Assembly: GCA_013361335.1 (NCBI GenBank)
Contig: JABFYH010000081.1
Coordinates: 1 to 42,736 of the forward strand
Length of the DNA stretch: 42,736 nucleotides
Reading direction: 5' to 3'
Source: Gemmatimonadaceae bacterium
GTDB taxonomy: Bacteria > Gemmatimonadota > Gemmatimonadetes > Gemmatimonadales > Gemmatimonadaceae
A program made the translations under genes and the position numbers. Below are positions 16,459 to 25,015 of the stretch, one piece after another. Below the pieces are notes generated by a model, which worked only from the letters and a program-made list of their open reading frames with translations, did no database searches and was not told the origin of the DNA. Positions within the stretch are counted from its first letter, which is position 1; each line of letters opens with the position of its first letter.

Positions 16459-18804
16459 CTAGCGCATCCGGGGCGGCGCGGGCGCGAGCGTCAGCGTGTC
16501 GCCCACGACACGATAGGTCGTCGAGAGTGTCGCGTCGGAGCTTCCCCCGGCCCACAGCGTGAAGGTGCCCGGCTCGACGACCTGGCGCATGTCGAGCCGG
16601 TACAGGGCCAAATCGCTGGGACCGAGCACGAGTTCCACGCTCCGCGTCTCGCCCGGCCGCACAGTGATGCGGCGAAAGGCGCGCAGCTCGCGTACCGGCC
16701 GCGCCACGCTCGCGGCATCGTCGCGCAGGTAGAGCTGCACGACCTCGTCGCCCACTCGAGTGCCGGCGTTCGTCACGTCGACACTCACGCGCACCGGGTC
16801 GGCGGCGCGCCCGCTCGCTGCGCCGACCCGAAGGTTCGCGTAGCGGAAGCTCGTGTAGCTCAGCCCATGGCCGAACGGGTAGAGCGGCGTCCACGGCAGA
16901 TCGAGATACTTCGACGTGTAGTGGTTCTCCTGGGCGGCGGGGCGGCCGGTGTTCTTGTGCGCGTAGTAGATCGGCACCTGGCCGGTCGCGCGCGGCATGC
17001 TGACCGGCAGCCTGCCCGATGGGTTCGCGTCGCCGAACAGAACGTCGGCCACCGCGTTGCCGTGCTCCACGCCGAGCAGCCACGATTCCACGATCGCCGG
17101 CACGCTGTCGGCGAGCCACGACACGGCGAGTGGTCGGCCGTTCATCAGCACCGCGACGACCGGCTTGCTCGGCGTCTCGCCACGCACCGCACCGACCACC
17201 GCCTGGGCGAGCGCGAGCTGCGAGCCGGGCAGCTCGAGCGACGCGCGACTCGACGCCTCCCCGGTCATGTCGGCGCGCTCGCCCAGCACGAGCACCACGG
17301 CGTCCGCCTCGCGCGCCGCCTGCACCGCCGCTGCGAATCCGGCCGTGCTGAGCGACTCGACGGGCGCACCCCGCTCGAAGGTCACCCGCGCCGACGGGAG
17401 CGCCGAACGAATTCCGGCGAGCACGGTGACCGCGTCCTCCGGCCGGCCGGCACCGTTCCACGAGCCCAGCACGGCGGCGCGGTCGTCGGCCAGCGCACCG
17501 ATCACGGCGATGCTGCGCAGCGACTTCGAGAGCGGCAACGTCGGTGAATCGGCCACTCGCTCGTTCCGGAGCAGCACGATCGCCTTGCGCGCCACGTCGC
17601 GTGCCGCCGCACGATTGGCCGGCGTGAGCGTCGCCGCGCGCTGACGCGTCGTGTCGCTGTAGCGGTAGGGATCGTCGAACAGGCCGAGCGCCTGCTTGAC
17701 GCGCAGCACGCGCTTCACCGCCGAGTCCACGAGCGCGAGGGGGACGCGCTTCGACCGCACGGCATTCGCCAGGTGCTTCGAGTACAGCGCGTCCGACATG
17801 TCCACGTCGACGCCGGCACGCATCGCGAGCACCACGGCATCCTCCGGCGTGGCCGCGACGCCGTGCGCGATCACCTCGTTGATCCCGGACCAGTCGCTCA
17901 CCACGAGGCCGTCGTACCCCCAGCGGCGGCGCAGCACGTCGTCGAGCAGCCAGCGGCTGGCGTGCGAGGGCGTTCCCCCGATGTCGTTGAACGACGCCAT
18001 GATCGAACCAGTGCCCGCCCGGACCGCAGCCAGGAAGGGCGGCAGATACACCTCCCACAACGTTCGCTCCGACACCTCCGCCGTGTTGTAATCGCGCCCG
18101 CCCTCGGCCGCTCCGTACGCCGCGAAGTGTTTGGCCGTCGCGAGGATCCGCGACGGCACCGCATCGCCGTCGCCGATCCGGCGCCACCCGCCATCCCCCT
18201 GAAATCCGCGCACGCGCGCCGCCGCCATCGCCTCGCCGAGCAGCGGGTCTTCCCCCGCTCCTTCGACGATGCGCCCCCAGCGGGGATCGCGCGCGATGTC
18301 CACCATCGGCGCGAAGGTCCAGTGGATGCCGTGCGCGCTCGCCTCCACCGCGGCGATGTGCGCCGCACCACGCACCGCGGCGGTGTCGAAGGTCGCCGCT
18401 TCGGCGAGGGACACCGGAAACACCGTGCGCCAGCCATGAATCACGTCCTGCGAGAAGAGCAGCGGGATGTGCAGCCGCGATTGCTCGACGGCGATCCGCT
18501 GCATCGCGCGCGTCGGCGCCGCCCCCCAGTAGTTGAGGAAGGAGCCGATCTTCCCTTCGCGCACCATCTGCTCGCCCCCGGCGGGCGCCTGCGGGCCAGT
18601 CTGGTTCCAGTCGGCGGGCGTCATGTTGAGCTGACCCACCTTCTCGTCGAGCGTCATGCGGGCGAGCAGCGAATCGACGAACCGCTCGGACCGTCGGGTG
18701 ACCGGCGCCTGGGCCGCGGCCGGCGCGGCGGACGCAAGCAGGCAGAGCGCCACGACACCCAGGACGGCCGTTGGCGAGTGCAGTGGAGGACGGCGGCGGA
18801 TCAT
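16459..18804 (-). CDS. Secreted GH3 beta-glucosidase, BglX-like with Fn3-like C-terminus
   Basis: A 781-residue glycoside hydrolase. The ATG at 18804 gives a signal peptide (PTAVLGVVALCLLASAAPAAAQ); an ATG 30 bases upstream is less likely. The TIM-barrel domain runs to about residue 350, with KHFAAYG near 225 and the nucleophile Asp304 in GLVVSDWSGINE. The alpha/beta sandwich domain follows (LGERADMTGEASSR), then a fibronectin-III-like domain at the end (DEVVQLYLRDDAASVARPV). This is the BglX-type three-domain order. It should cut terminal beta-linked glucose or xylose from oligosaccharides in the periplasm. It is divergent from a second GH3 gene at 18925; the two are not close copies, so their substrates probably differ. 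Confidence 0.95.
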   Translation of the reverse strand: MIRRRPPLHSPTAVLGVVALCLLASAAPAAAQAPVTRRSERFVDSLLARMTLDEKVGQLNMTPADWNQTGPQAPAGGEQMVREGKIGSFLNYWGAAPTRAMQRIAVEQSRLHIPLLFSQDVIHGWRTVFPVSLAEAATFDTAAVRGAAHIAAVEASAHGIHWTFAPMVDIARDPRWGRIVEGAGEDPLLGEAMAAARVRGFQGDGGWRRIGDGDAVPSRILATAKHFAAYGAAEGGRDYNTAEVSERTLWEVYLPPFLAAVRAGTGSIMASFNDIGGTPSHASRWLLDDVLRRRWGYDGLVVSDWSGINEVIAHGVAATPEDAVVLAMRAGVDVDMSDALYSKHLANAVRSKRVPLALVDSAVKRVLRVKQALGLFDDPYRYSDTTRQRAATLTPANRAAARDVARKAIVLLRNERVADSPTLPLSKSLRSIAVIGALADDRAAVLGSWNGAGRPEDAVTVLAGIRSALPSARVTFERGAPVESLSTAGFAAAVQAAREADAVVLVLGERADMTGEASSRASLELPGSQLALAQAVVGAVRGETPSKPVVAVLMNGRPLAVSWLADSVPAIVESWLLGVEHGNAVADVLFGDANPSGRLPVSMPRATGQVPIYYAHKNTGRPAAQENHYTSKYLDLPWTPLYPFGHGLSYTSFRYANLRVGAASGRAADPVRVSVDVTNAGTRVGDEVVQLYLRDDAASVARPVRELRAFRRITVRPGETRSVELVLGPSDLALYRLDMRQVVEPGTFTLWAGGSSDATLSTTYRVVGDTLTLAPAPPRMR

Positions 18805-18854
18805 CACGGGCGGCTCGGGGTGAGGTCGGCCCAAGTTAGCCGTGCGGCGACGAC

Positions 18855-18876
18855 GCGCCAGCGCACGCCCTGGCGC
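18855..18876. promoter_or_regulatory. Inverted repeat between divergent GH3 genes
   Basis: GCGCCAG and CTGGCGC are perfect seven-base arms separated by eight bases, centred in the 120-base region from which both glycosidase genes are read. The position fits an operator for a sugar-responsive dimeric repressor. Confidence 0.35.
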
Positions 18877-18913
18877 CGCCCATTCGCACGCGATAAGTCA
18901 CCATGGCCCTCAC

Positions 18914-18917
18914 GGAG
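18914..18917 (+). promoter_or_regulatory. Ribosome binding site fixing a TTG start
   Basis: GGAG lies seven bases before a TTG at 18925. No ATG or GTG is available in frame near the signal peptide, so this site decides the start of the second GH3 gene. Confidence 0.55.
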
Positions 18918-18924
18918 CCCACCA

Positions 18925-20946
18925 TTGCCGATCTCTGTTCGCTCGAGTCTGTCGCGCACCCGCTTCCACCCTGTCGGGCTGACGTCAGTCGCCGCCCTTG
19001 CGCTGGCCGCGCTCTCCGCCTCCGCCCAGCCGGCGCGACGCGTCGTGCAGCCGGTGCTGGGCACACGGGCGGTCCGCATCCTGGAGCAGGCCGGCCTTCG
19101 CTTTCGCGACCTCGATCGCAACGGCGTGCTCGATCCGTACGAGGATTGGCGGTTGACGCCGGCTCGGCGTGCCGACGACCTCGTCGGACGCATGACGCTC
19201 GAGGAGAAGGCCGGCGTCCTGATGCACGGCACGGCACGCGGTGCCGGTGGCTTCGGCGGCATGGGCCCGGCGACGCGATACGATACCGCCGCGAACCGTG
19301 CGCTGATCGTCGGGGCCAGGGTCAACAGTCTCATCACCCGGCTCGGCGGCACCCCCGGTGGTCAGGCCACCGAGAACAACACCCTGCAGGAGTTGGCGGA
19401 GAGCACGCGGCTCGGCATCCCCGTGACGGTGAGCAGCGATCCGCGCAATCATTTCCAGGAGCTGCTCGGCGCGAGCGCCGGCGCTGGACGCTTCTCGCAG
19501 TGGCCCGAGACCCTCGGCTTCGCCGCGCTCGGCGACGCGACGCTCGTCCGCCGGTTCGCCGACGTCGCACGACAGGAGTATCGCGCGATCGGCATTCACG
19601 AGACGCTGTCGCCGCAGGCCGACCTCGCGACTGAGCCGCGGTGGAGTCGCATCGCCGGCACCTTCGGCGAGGACGCGGCGCTGGCCAGCCGGCTCGTGCG
19701 CGCCTACGTCGAAGGCTTCCAGCACGGCGCAATGGGTGTGGACAGCGCGGGGGTGCTCGTCGTCGTGAAGCACTGGGTCGGCTATGGCGCGCAGAAGAAC
19801 GGATGGGACAGTCACAACGCGTATGGCCGGCTCGCGTCCCTGTCGGAGCGCGGGCTGGCCTACCACGTCATCCCCTTCCGCGGCGCGTTTGCCGCGCACG
19901 TCGCCGGCGTCATGCCGACCTACTCCATCCTCGAGAACGCCACACTCGATGGCCGGCCGCTCGAGCAGGTCGGCGCCGGCTTCAATCGCCAGCTGCTCAC
20001 GGACCTGCTCCGCACTCGCGAGCATTTTCAGGGGGTGATCCTCACCGACTGGGCCGTCACCAACGATTGCTCGCCGCTCTGCCGCAACGGCGTGCCGGCG
20101 GGCGAGCGGCCGTCGTTCGCCACGGTCGGGATGCCCTGGGGCGTCGAGGATCTGCCGAAGCGCGACCGGTTCGTGAAGGCGCTGAACGCCGGCGTGGACC
20201 AATTCGGGGGGACGGAGGATGCCGCCGTGCTCGTCGACGCGGTGCGCGCCGGCGCCATTCCCGAGCGTCGCCTCGACGAGTCCGTGCGCCGCATCCTCGC
20301 GCAGAAGTTCCAGCTCGGCCTCTTCGAGAATCCCTTCGTGGATCCCACGACGGCGGAGCGCATCGTCGGCAACGCCGGCTTCCAGGCCGAGGCCACTCGC
20401 GCACAAGGCCGCGCCCTGGTCCTGCTGGAGAACAGGAGGAAGCTGCTCCCGCTGTCCCGCCGGATGACGCGCGTCTTCCTCCACCGCATCGACCCCGCCG
20501 TGGCGGCGCGATACGGATTCACCGTGGTCAGCGACCCCGCGCAGGCCGACGTGGCCATCGTGCGTGCCGACGCCCCCTTCGAGACCCTGCATCCCGGCTT
20601 CGTGTTCGGCGCCATGCAGCACGAAGGCAACCTCGGCTTCACGGACGGGAACGCCGACTACGAGGCGATCAAGCGCGCGAGCGCCGTCGTCCCCACGATC
20701 GTCACCGTCTACCTCGACCGGCCCGCCATCCTCACGGCGGTGCGCGACCGCGCGACCGCGCTCCTCGCGAACTTCGGCGTGAGCGACGCCGCGCTGTTCG
20801 ACGTGCTGACCGGTCGCGCGCGCGCCGAGGGACGCCTGCCGTTCGAGCTTCCGTCGTCGATGAGCGAGGTGGAGGCGCAACGCTCCGATCTGCCGCACGA
20901 CACCGCGCATCCACTCTACCGCTTCGGCTACGCGAAGCGCTATTGA
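18925..20946 (+). CDS. Secreted GH3 glycoside hydrolase with EF-hand-like segment
   Basis: A 673-residue protein with a TTG start at 18925, supported by GGAG seven bases upstream and by the signal peptide that follows (RTRFHPVGLTSVAALALAAL, cleavage near SASAQ). Residues 62-75 (DLDRNGVLDPYED) match a calcium-binding EF-hand/dockerin-type loop, just before the catalytic barrel (LVGRMTLEEKAGVL). Asp375 in VILTDWAVTND is the expected nucleophile and VKHWVGYGAQ near 282 fits the substrate site. The second domain ends at LPFELPSSMSEVEAQ; there is no Fn3-like tail, unlike the divergent GH3. It probably releases monosaccharides from plant or microbial oligosaccharides. The stop is TGAGCGG, the octamer context noted elsewhere. 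Confidence 0.9.
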   Translation: MPISVRSSLSRTRFHPVGLTSVAALALAALSASAQPARRVVQPVLGTRAVRILEQAGLRFRDLDRNGVLDPYEDWRLTPARRADDLVGRMTLEEKAGVLMHGTARGAGGFGGMGPATRYDTAANRALIVGARVNSLITRLGGTPGGQATENNTLQELAESTRLGIPVTVSSDPRNHFQELLGASAGAGRFSQWPETLGFAALGDATLVRRFADVARQEYRAIGIHETLSPQADLATEPRWSRIAGTFGEDAALASRLVRAYVEGFQHGAMGVDSAGVLVVVKHWVGYGAQKNGWDSHNAYGRLASLSERGLAYHVIPFRGAFAAHVAGVMPTYSILENATLDGRPLEQVGAGFNRQLLTDLLRTREHFQGVILTDWAVTNDCSPLCRNGVPAGERPSFATVGMPWGVEDLPKRDRFVKALNAGVDQFGGTEDAAVLVDAVRAGAIPERRLDESVRRILAQKFQLGLFENPFVDPTTAERIVGNAGFQAEATRAQGRALVLLENRRKLLPLSRRMTRVFLHRIDPAVAARYGFTVVSDPAQADVAIVRADAPFETLHPGFVFGAMQHEGNLGFTDGNADYEAIKRASAVVPTIVTVYLDRPAILTAVRDRATALLANFGVSDAALFDVLTGRARAEGRLPFELPSSMSEVEAQRSDLPHDTAHPLYRFGYAKRY

Positions 20947-20959
20947 GCGGCGTGCGCCG

Positions 20960-22792
20960 TCATTCGCGCCACTTGATCAGGTAGGGTTCCACCAGCGCGG
21001 AGTTCGGGTAGCGCTTCGCCAGCTGGCGATAGAGCTCCACGGAGATTCTCGGCGAGAACTGCGGGCTGATGTTGAGCACGACGAGGTTCACCTTGCGCTC
21101 GTCGAGCGCGCGGAGCACCCGCGCGGAGCGGCCGGTGGTGTCGTCGAAGAACTCGAACAACGAGCGCGTGGGATTGCGGTAGCCCGACAGGAAGTAGAGC
21201 TGCGGCACGTCCGGCGAGGCCCAGATGTACTCGCCGCGCGCGTGCTGGCGCACCACATCCACCGTCGCCTCGTACTGGCCCGCCTGCCAGAGCGGCACCA
21301 GCAGGCCGGCGCGGTCGAGGTGCATCGCCCGCACTTCGGGATATTCCTCGTGCGACACGTCCATGTCGTTCAGCGGGCTGTCGTTGAGCCACAGCACCGC
21401 GAACGCCGCACAGAAGGCCACGCCCATCGCCGGCAGCGCGACCGGCACCGGCCGGTCGAGATAGGCCAGCAGCGCCGCGGCGGTGAGGACGACGAGCGGC
21501 GCGACGTAGCAGAAGTAGATCGCGACGGTGAACGGGAACTGCACGAGCACGCAGACCGCCGTCACGCTGAGCAGGAGCACGAGCCGGGCGCGTCGCAACG
21601 CCGCCGCTGCACCGGCGTCGCGGTCCCGCGAGAGCAGCGCGGCCGATGTCACGGCGATCACCGGCACGAGCGCCCGAATGGCATGCAGCACCGCCCGATA
21701 CACGCCGCTCACGCTCCCGCTGGCGATGAGCACGATCGCGAGCGCGACACCGAGCAACGTCAGCTCGCGCCGGCCAAGGGAGAGGCTGGAGCCGCGAGGC
21801 CAAGTGACCGCCGCCGTGACGGCGACTGCCGGCACGAGGGCGAGCATCGTGCGGAGGGGCGGGGCGAATGCCGCATGACCGAGCCGCTTCGCCGGGAGCA
21901 CGAACACCCCGTGAGCAAAGGCGCCAAGTGCACCGGTGAGCGCATACGGCACGAGGTACAGCACGACGGGCAGCAGGACGCCGAGCAGGAAGGGCGCGAG
22001 CAACCGGACCAGCACGCGTACACGATGTTCGCTCGAACCGGCCGGTACCGTCCATTCGTTGCGCACGAGCAGGCCGGCGACCACCGCCCCTGGCAGCACG
22101 AACTGAATCAGGTCCGGCGCCGACGGCCGTCCGCGGACGACCGCGATCAACGCGAGCACGAAGAGCAGGAGCGAGCCCGTGGCGAAGGTCGCGTATCCCC
22201 GTCCCCATTCCGGCTCGGCACCCGCTGATTCGCGCGCGGTCGTGTGCGCGTGAAAGGCGACGAACAGCAGGACGCCGGCGACGTAATACAGCCCGACGAC
22301 CTTCACCAGGAAGGAGAGCCCGCCGGCGATCCCGGCGAGTATCAGCCAGTGGCGTCGGCCATCCTCCAGAAATCGAAGGAGCGCCGCGATGCCGAAGGTG
22401 GCGAGAAAGAGGTTGTACCACGACGGCATCGGCGCCGGGTAGTTCGGCACGGACCACACGACGGCGAGCAGGGTGATCCCGGCGGCCAACAAGGGACGCG
22501 CAAAGCGCGAGGCGACGTAGTAGACGGAGGGCACCCAGGCCAGGAAGACGCCGAACAGCATGAGGCGCATCGACCAGAGCGTGGTGCCGAGCAGACGAAA
22601 CGCCGCGGCGTTGAGGTACGCGAGACCGCCCGTGTAGACGTCGTCGAAGTCGCGGTGCGGCACCTCGCCGGCGAGCACCCGCTGGGCTGCGTGGCCGAGC
22701 GACCCTTCGTCGAGCGGGACCCACCCCCGGTTCAGATGCCAGGCCACGTAGGCGGCCGCCACCCCCAGCACCGACAGGACGACGAGCCGCAC
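20960..22792 (-). CDS. GT39/ArnT-like polytopic membrane glycosyltransferase
   Basis: A 610-residue protein with ten or more hydrophobic helices in the first 450 residues and a soluble C-terminal part of about 120 residues. After the first helix comes WVPLDEGSLGHAAQRVLAGE, with Asp28-Glu29 in the place of the catalytic acidic pair of GT-C enzymes, followed by PHRDFDDVYTGG. Such enzymes transfer sugars from polyprenyl-phosphate carriers to proteins or lipids on the outer face of the membrane. No acceptor can be assigned. The C-terminal part has YIWASPDVPQLYFLSGYRNP, common in dolichyl-mannosyltransferase-like proteins. It ends 13 bases from the convergent GH3 stop. Confidence 0.8.
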   Translation of the reverse strand: MRLVVLSVLGVAAAYVAWHLNRGWVPLDEGSLGHAAQRVLAGEVPHRDFDDVYTGGLAYLNAAAFRLLGTTLWSMRLMLFGVFLAWVPSVYYVASRFARPLLAAGITLLAVVWSVPNYPAPMPSWYNLFLATFGIAALLRFLEDGRRHWLILAGIAGGLSFLVKVVGLYYVAGVLLFVAFHAHTTARESAGAEPEWGRGYATFATGSLLLFVLALIAVVRGRPSAPDLIQFVLPGAVVAGLLVRNEWTVPAGSSEHRVRVLVRLLAPFLLGVLLPVVLYLVPYALTGALGAFAHGVFVLPAKRLGHAAFAPPLRTMLALVPAVAVTAAVTWPRGSSLSLGRRELTLLGVALAIVLIASGSVSGVYRAVLHAIRALVPVIAVTSAALLSRDRDAGAAAALRRARLVLLLSVTAVCVLVQFPFTVAIYFCYVAPLVVLTAAALLAYLDRPVPVALPAMGVAFCAAFAVLWLNDSPLNDMDVSHEEYPEVRAMHLDRAGLLVPLWQAGQYEATVDVVRQHARGEYIWASPDVPQLYFLSGYRNPTRSLFEFFDDTTGRSARVLRALDERKVNLVVLNISPQFSPRISVELYRQLAKRYPNSALVEPYLIKWRE

Positions 22793-23018
22793 CGGCGGAG
22801 CCTGGCCGGATCGGGGGGTGAACAGGGCGGTGCGCAGACGCTCTCCTCGTGGATGGGCAGTGCCTCAGGGACGAGCGGTCGAGAGGGCCGCAACCCGCGT
22901 TGTGGAGAAGCAGCAAGCCTTTCGGTATGTGACTTGCCGCGGGAGACCCATGCGCCGTTTCGTTATTCGGTCGGCCGCGCGCCGGAGCGGCCAGCGGACC
23001 AGCAGGGGCAGAAGTGAC

Positions 23019-23369
23019 ATGGCGGTACGGGTGTTCACGGATCGAAGCGGGCAGCGGTGGAGCGTCTGGCGGGTGCAGCCGACCTCGAGCACCGCGGGTC
23101 TCCAGGAGCGATTTCGGAATGGCTGGCTCTGCTTCGAGCGCGCCGACGGGGAGTCCAGAGCACGCCTCCCCCTCGATGACGTCCCAGCGGGGTGGGACGC
23201 GCTTCCCGACGAGCGACTCGAGCTCCTGTCTCGCCTGGCCGAGGTCGCTTCGCGGCCCCGCGGCGTGACGCCGATCGAGGCGCACGAGGCGCAGGAGGGC
23301 GACGAGGACTACGCGCGCTCCCGGTCCACCGCGCCGCGCCCGGCGGCGAGCCCCGACCGGAGGCCATAG
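23019..23369 (+). CDS. Small conserved-looking hypothetical protein
   Basis: A 116-residue protein beginning MAVRVFTDRSGQRWSVWRVQ. The ATG at 23019 is preceded by AGGGGCAGAAGTGAC, a usable ribosome site; the frame is open upstream to 22818 without a better start. The first 80 residues look like one compact domain (LQERFRNGWLCFE, LPLDDVPAGWDALPDERLELL), possibly a small nucleic-acid- or protein-binding fold; the last 30 are Pro/Arg-rich. I do not recognise a function. It ends six bases before rsmD, so the two are probably co-transcribed. Confidence 0.7.
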   Translation: MAVRVFTDRSGQRWSVWRVQPTSSTAGLQERFRNGWLCFERADGESRARLPLDDVPAGWDALPDERLELLSRLAEVASRPRGVTPIEAHEAQEGDEDYARSRSTAPRPAASPDRRP

Positions 23370-23375
23370 CGCCAG

Positions 23376-23894
23376 GTGCGGATCGTGGCGGGGAAGTTCG
23401 CCGGACGCACCCTCACATCACCGCAGGATCAGCGCGTCCGGCCGACCGCCGAGCCGGTGCGCGCGGGCCTGCTCGATCTCCTCGCCGGCGAGCTACGCGA
23501 CGCGCGCATCCTCGACCTCTTCGCCGGCACGGGAGCCCTGGGCCTGGAGGCGATCTCGCGGGGCGCGCATCGCGCGGACTTCGTCGAGCTGCGCCCCGAC
23601 AGCCTCCACGCGCTGCGCGCCAACGTCGCCCTGCTCCGGCTGCGGGAGCGCACCCGCATCTTCAAGCGGGATGCCCTCCCCTTCGCCGCGTCGCTTCCCG
23701 CCGACAGCTACGACATCGCCTTCGCCGATCCACCCTACAACTCGCGCATGCTCGATCGCCTGATCGAGGGCTGGCAGGCGACACCCTTCGCTCGCGTCCT
23801 CGCCGTGGAGCATGCACGCGCGCACAAGCTGCCCGCGGGCGCGCACACCCGCGCGTACGACGATTCCGTGATCACCGTCTACCGACGACCGTGA
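23376..23894 (+). CDS. rsmD: 16S rRNA (guanine966-N2)-methyltransferase RsmD
   Basis: A 172-residue SAM-dependent methyltransferase starting at GTG. The family N-terminus RIVAGKFAGRTL and RVRPTAEPVRAGLLDLL are present, followed by the SAM-binding loop ILDLFAGTGALGLEA (45-59) and the catalytic DPPY motif (118-121). RsmD methylates N2 of G966 in 16S rRNA in the small subunit; the length is a little under the E. coli enzyme. The more usual neighbour coaD is not seen. It ends TGAGCGG inside a short repeat that also contains the stop of the convergent DUF983 gene. Confidence 0.9.
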   Translation: MRIVAGKFAGRTLTSPQDQRVRPTAEPVRAGLLDLLAGELRDARILDLFAGTGALGLEAISRGAHRADFVELRPDSLHALRANVALLRLRERTRIFKRDALPFAASLPADSYDIAFADPPYNSRMLDRLIEGWQATPFARVLAVEHARAHKLPAGAHTRAYDDSVITVYRRP

Positions 23895-23920
23895 GCGGTT
23901 CACCGTTCACGGTTCACCCC
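23891..23920. repeat. Octamer-type repeat containing both convergent stop codons
   Basis: The 20-base core GAGCGGTTCACCGTTCACGG, followed by GTTCACC, repeats GGTTCAC/CGTTCAC with a period of about eight and is partly self-complementary (GTGAGCGGT pairs with ACCGTTCAC, 8 of 9). The rsmD TGA (23892-23894) and the DUF983 TGA (complement of 23914-23916) both lie in units of this repeat. It may act as a shared terminator. Confidence 0.55.
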
Positions 23921-24306
23921 ATGTCCCCGGCCTCGGTGGGCCGGAAGTGCAGATCGAACGCGAGCCACAGCTCGCGCGAGAAGGGGTAGAAGATCACCGG
24001 CATCACCACGGCGAGCACCATCGACGCGCCCCAGAGCACGTTGAACGACACCCGCGAGCCGAGGGTGATCCACATCGCCGCCGCCACGAGGACTGCCGCC
24101 AGCTCGGCGACGACGAGATTGATCAGATAGGCGCCGATGAAGAAATCGTGCGACTCGCCGCGCTCGAACACCTGGCCGCAGGTCGGGCAGGCGTGCTTCA
24201 TCCGGAGATACGACTGCCAGATGCCCCCCGCGCCGCATCGCGGGCAGCGTCGCAGCAGCGCGCGTCTCACCAGGGTGCCGAGAGTCGGGCGGACCGGCGC
24301 GATCAT
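23914..24306 (-). CDS. DUF983 family membrane protein with zinc ribbon
   Basis: A 130-residue protein. Two CxxC pairs, CPRCG (Cys21, Cys24) and CPTCG (Cys40, Cys43), form a probable zinc ribbon at the N-terminus, followed by FERGESHDFFIGAYLINLVV and two membrane helices. This order is diagnostic of DUF983, often found near haem-copper oxidase genes in other bacteria and of unknown role. Here no such oxidase is adjacent; the bd oxidase is 13 kb away. It lies 21 bases downstream of the hypothetical gene at 24328 and is probably read with it. Confidence 0.88.
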   Translation of the reverse strand: MIAPVRPTLGTLVRRALLRRCPRCGAGGIWQSYLRMKHACPTCGQVFERGESHDFFIGAYLINLVVAELAAVLVAAAMWITLGSRVSFNVLWGASMVLAVVMPVIFYPFSRELWLAFDLHFRPTEAGDMG

Positions 24307-24327
24307 GCGCCGGAATATGGTCGGTCC

Positions 24328-24861
24328 TCAGCCGCCGCGCTGCCGTGGCCCCACCGCGAGCAGCCCGTGCGTCGCGGCCACCGCCTGGCTGCGGATCAGC
24401 ATCGCGCGCGCCACGTCGGGCGCCCGCTGCTGCGCGAGGCTCGTGAGGTTGGCGAGGTACTCCAGCATCGCCGCCGCCGACACCCCATGCTCGCCATTCT
24501 TCCAGAGCGTCACCGACCGCCACTGGCCGCGCCACGTTCGGTCGGAGAGCAGCTTCACCTGCTCGTGCTCGTCCAGCACGAAGAGCCCGCGCACGCCGCG
24601 AATGACCGGCGTCTCCGCCTCCTTCAGGTGACTCGCCGCGAGCGCCCAGTGCTGGATCCGCCCCTGTCGCGTCGGCAGGTTTTCCGCTTGCAGCAATGGA
24701 AGCTCGAGGACCTGACGCATCACCAGGATGCCGGACGCGAGCGCGGCGATCCGGGCTTCTTCCGCCGCCGTGAGCTGGGTCTCGAACCGATTGATCTGAT
24801 CGCAGCGCGCGACGAGATCGGCGAGCGCTTGCGGGGTCGGGGCGTCCACGAGTTGCTGCAT
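24328..24861 (-). CDS. Hypothetical cytoplasmic protein
   Basis: A 177-residue product starting at the ATG at 24861 (MQQLVDAPTPQALADLVARC); the frame is open to 24927 but the extension has an unlikely composition. It is mostly helical at both ends (LTAAEEARIAALASGILVMRQ, EYLANLTSLAQQRAPDVARA), with a beta-like middle (VIRGVRGLFVLDEHEQVKLLSD). There is no signal peptide or membrane segment. I do not recognise the family. It is followed by the DUF983 gene and is divergent from the metallophosphoesterase. Confidence 0.7.
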   Translation of the reverse strand: MQQLVDAPTPQALADLVARCDQINRFETQLTAAEEARIAALASGILVMRQVLELPLLQAENLPTRQGRIQHWALAASHLKEAETPVIRGVRGLFVLDEHEQVKLLSDRTWRGQWRSVTLWKNGEHGVSAAAMLEYLANLTSLAQQRAPDVARAMLIRSQAVAATHGLLAVGPRQRGG

Positions 24862-25015
24862 CGGACCTGGGCAGGCGTGAGGTGGCGATCTGGACGATGC
24901 GCAGGAAGCGCCGACGACACAACCCACGCCGTATCCTGCGTCACTAAGGCCGGCCCGCTGCTACCCCGGGAATGGCCGAGGGATCGCTTCGAGGAAGAAT
25001 CGGGTAGCTTTCAAT

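Noticed and set aside
14678-18187. Very long minus-strand open frame (1,169 codons)
   Set aside because: It covers parts of the MATE and GH3 genes in another frame; its translation is Arg/Gly/Ala-rich without motifs. Long shadow frames are expected at this GC content.
22973-22992. GGCCGC-N8-GCGGCC inverted repeat before the small hypothetical gene
   Set aside because: Six-base GC-only arms are common by chance in this composition.
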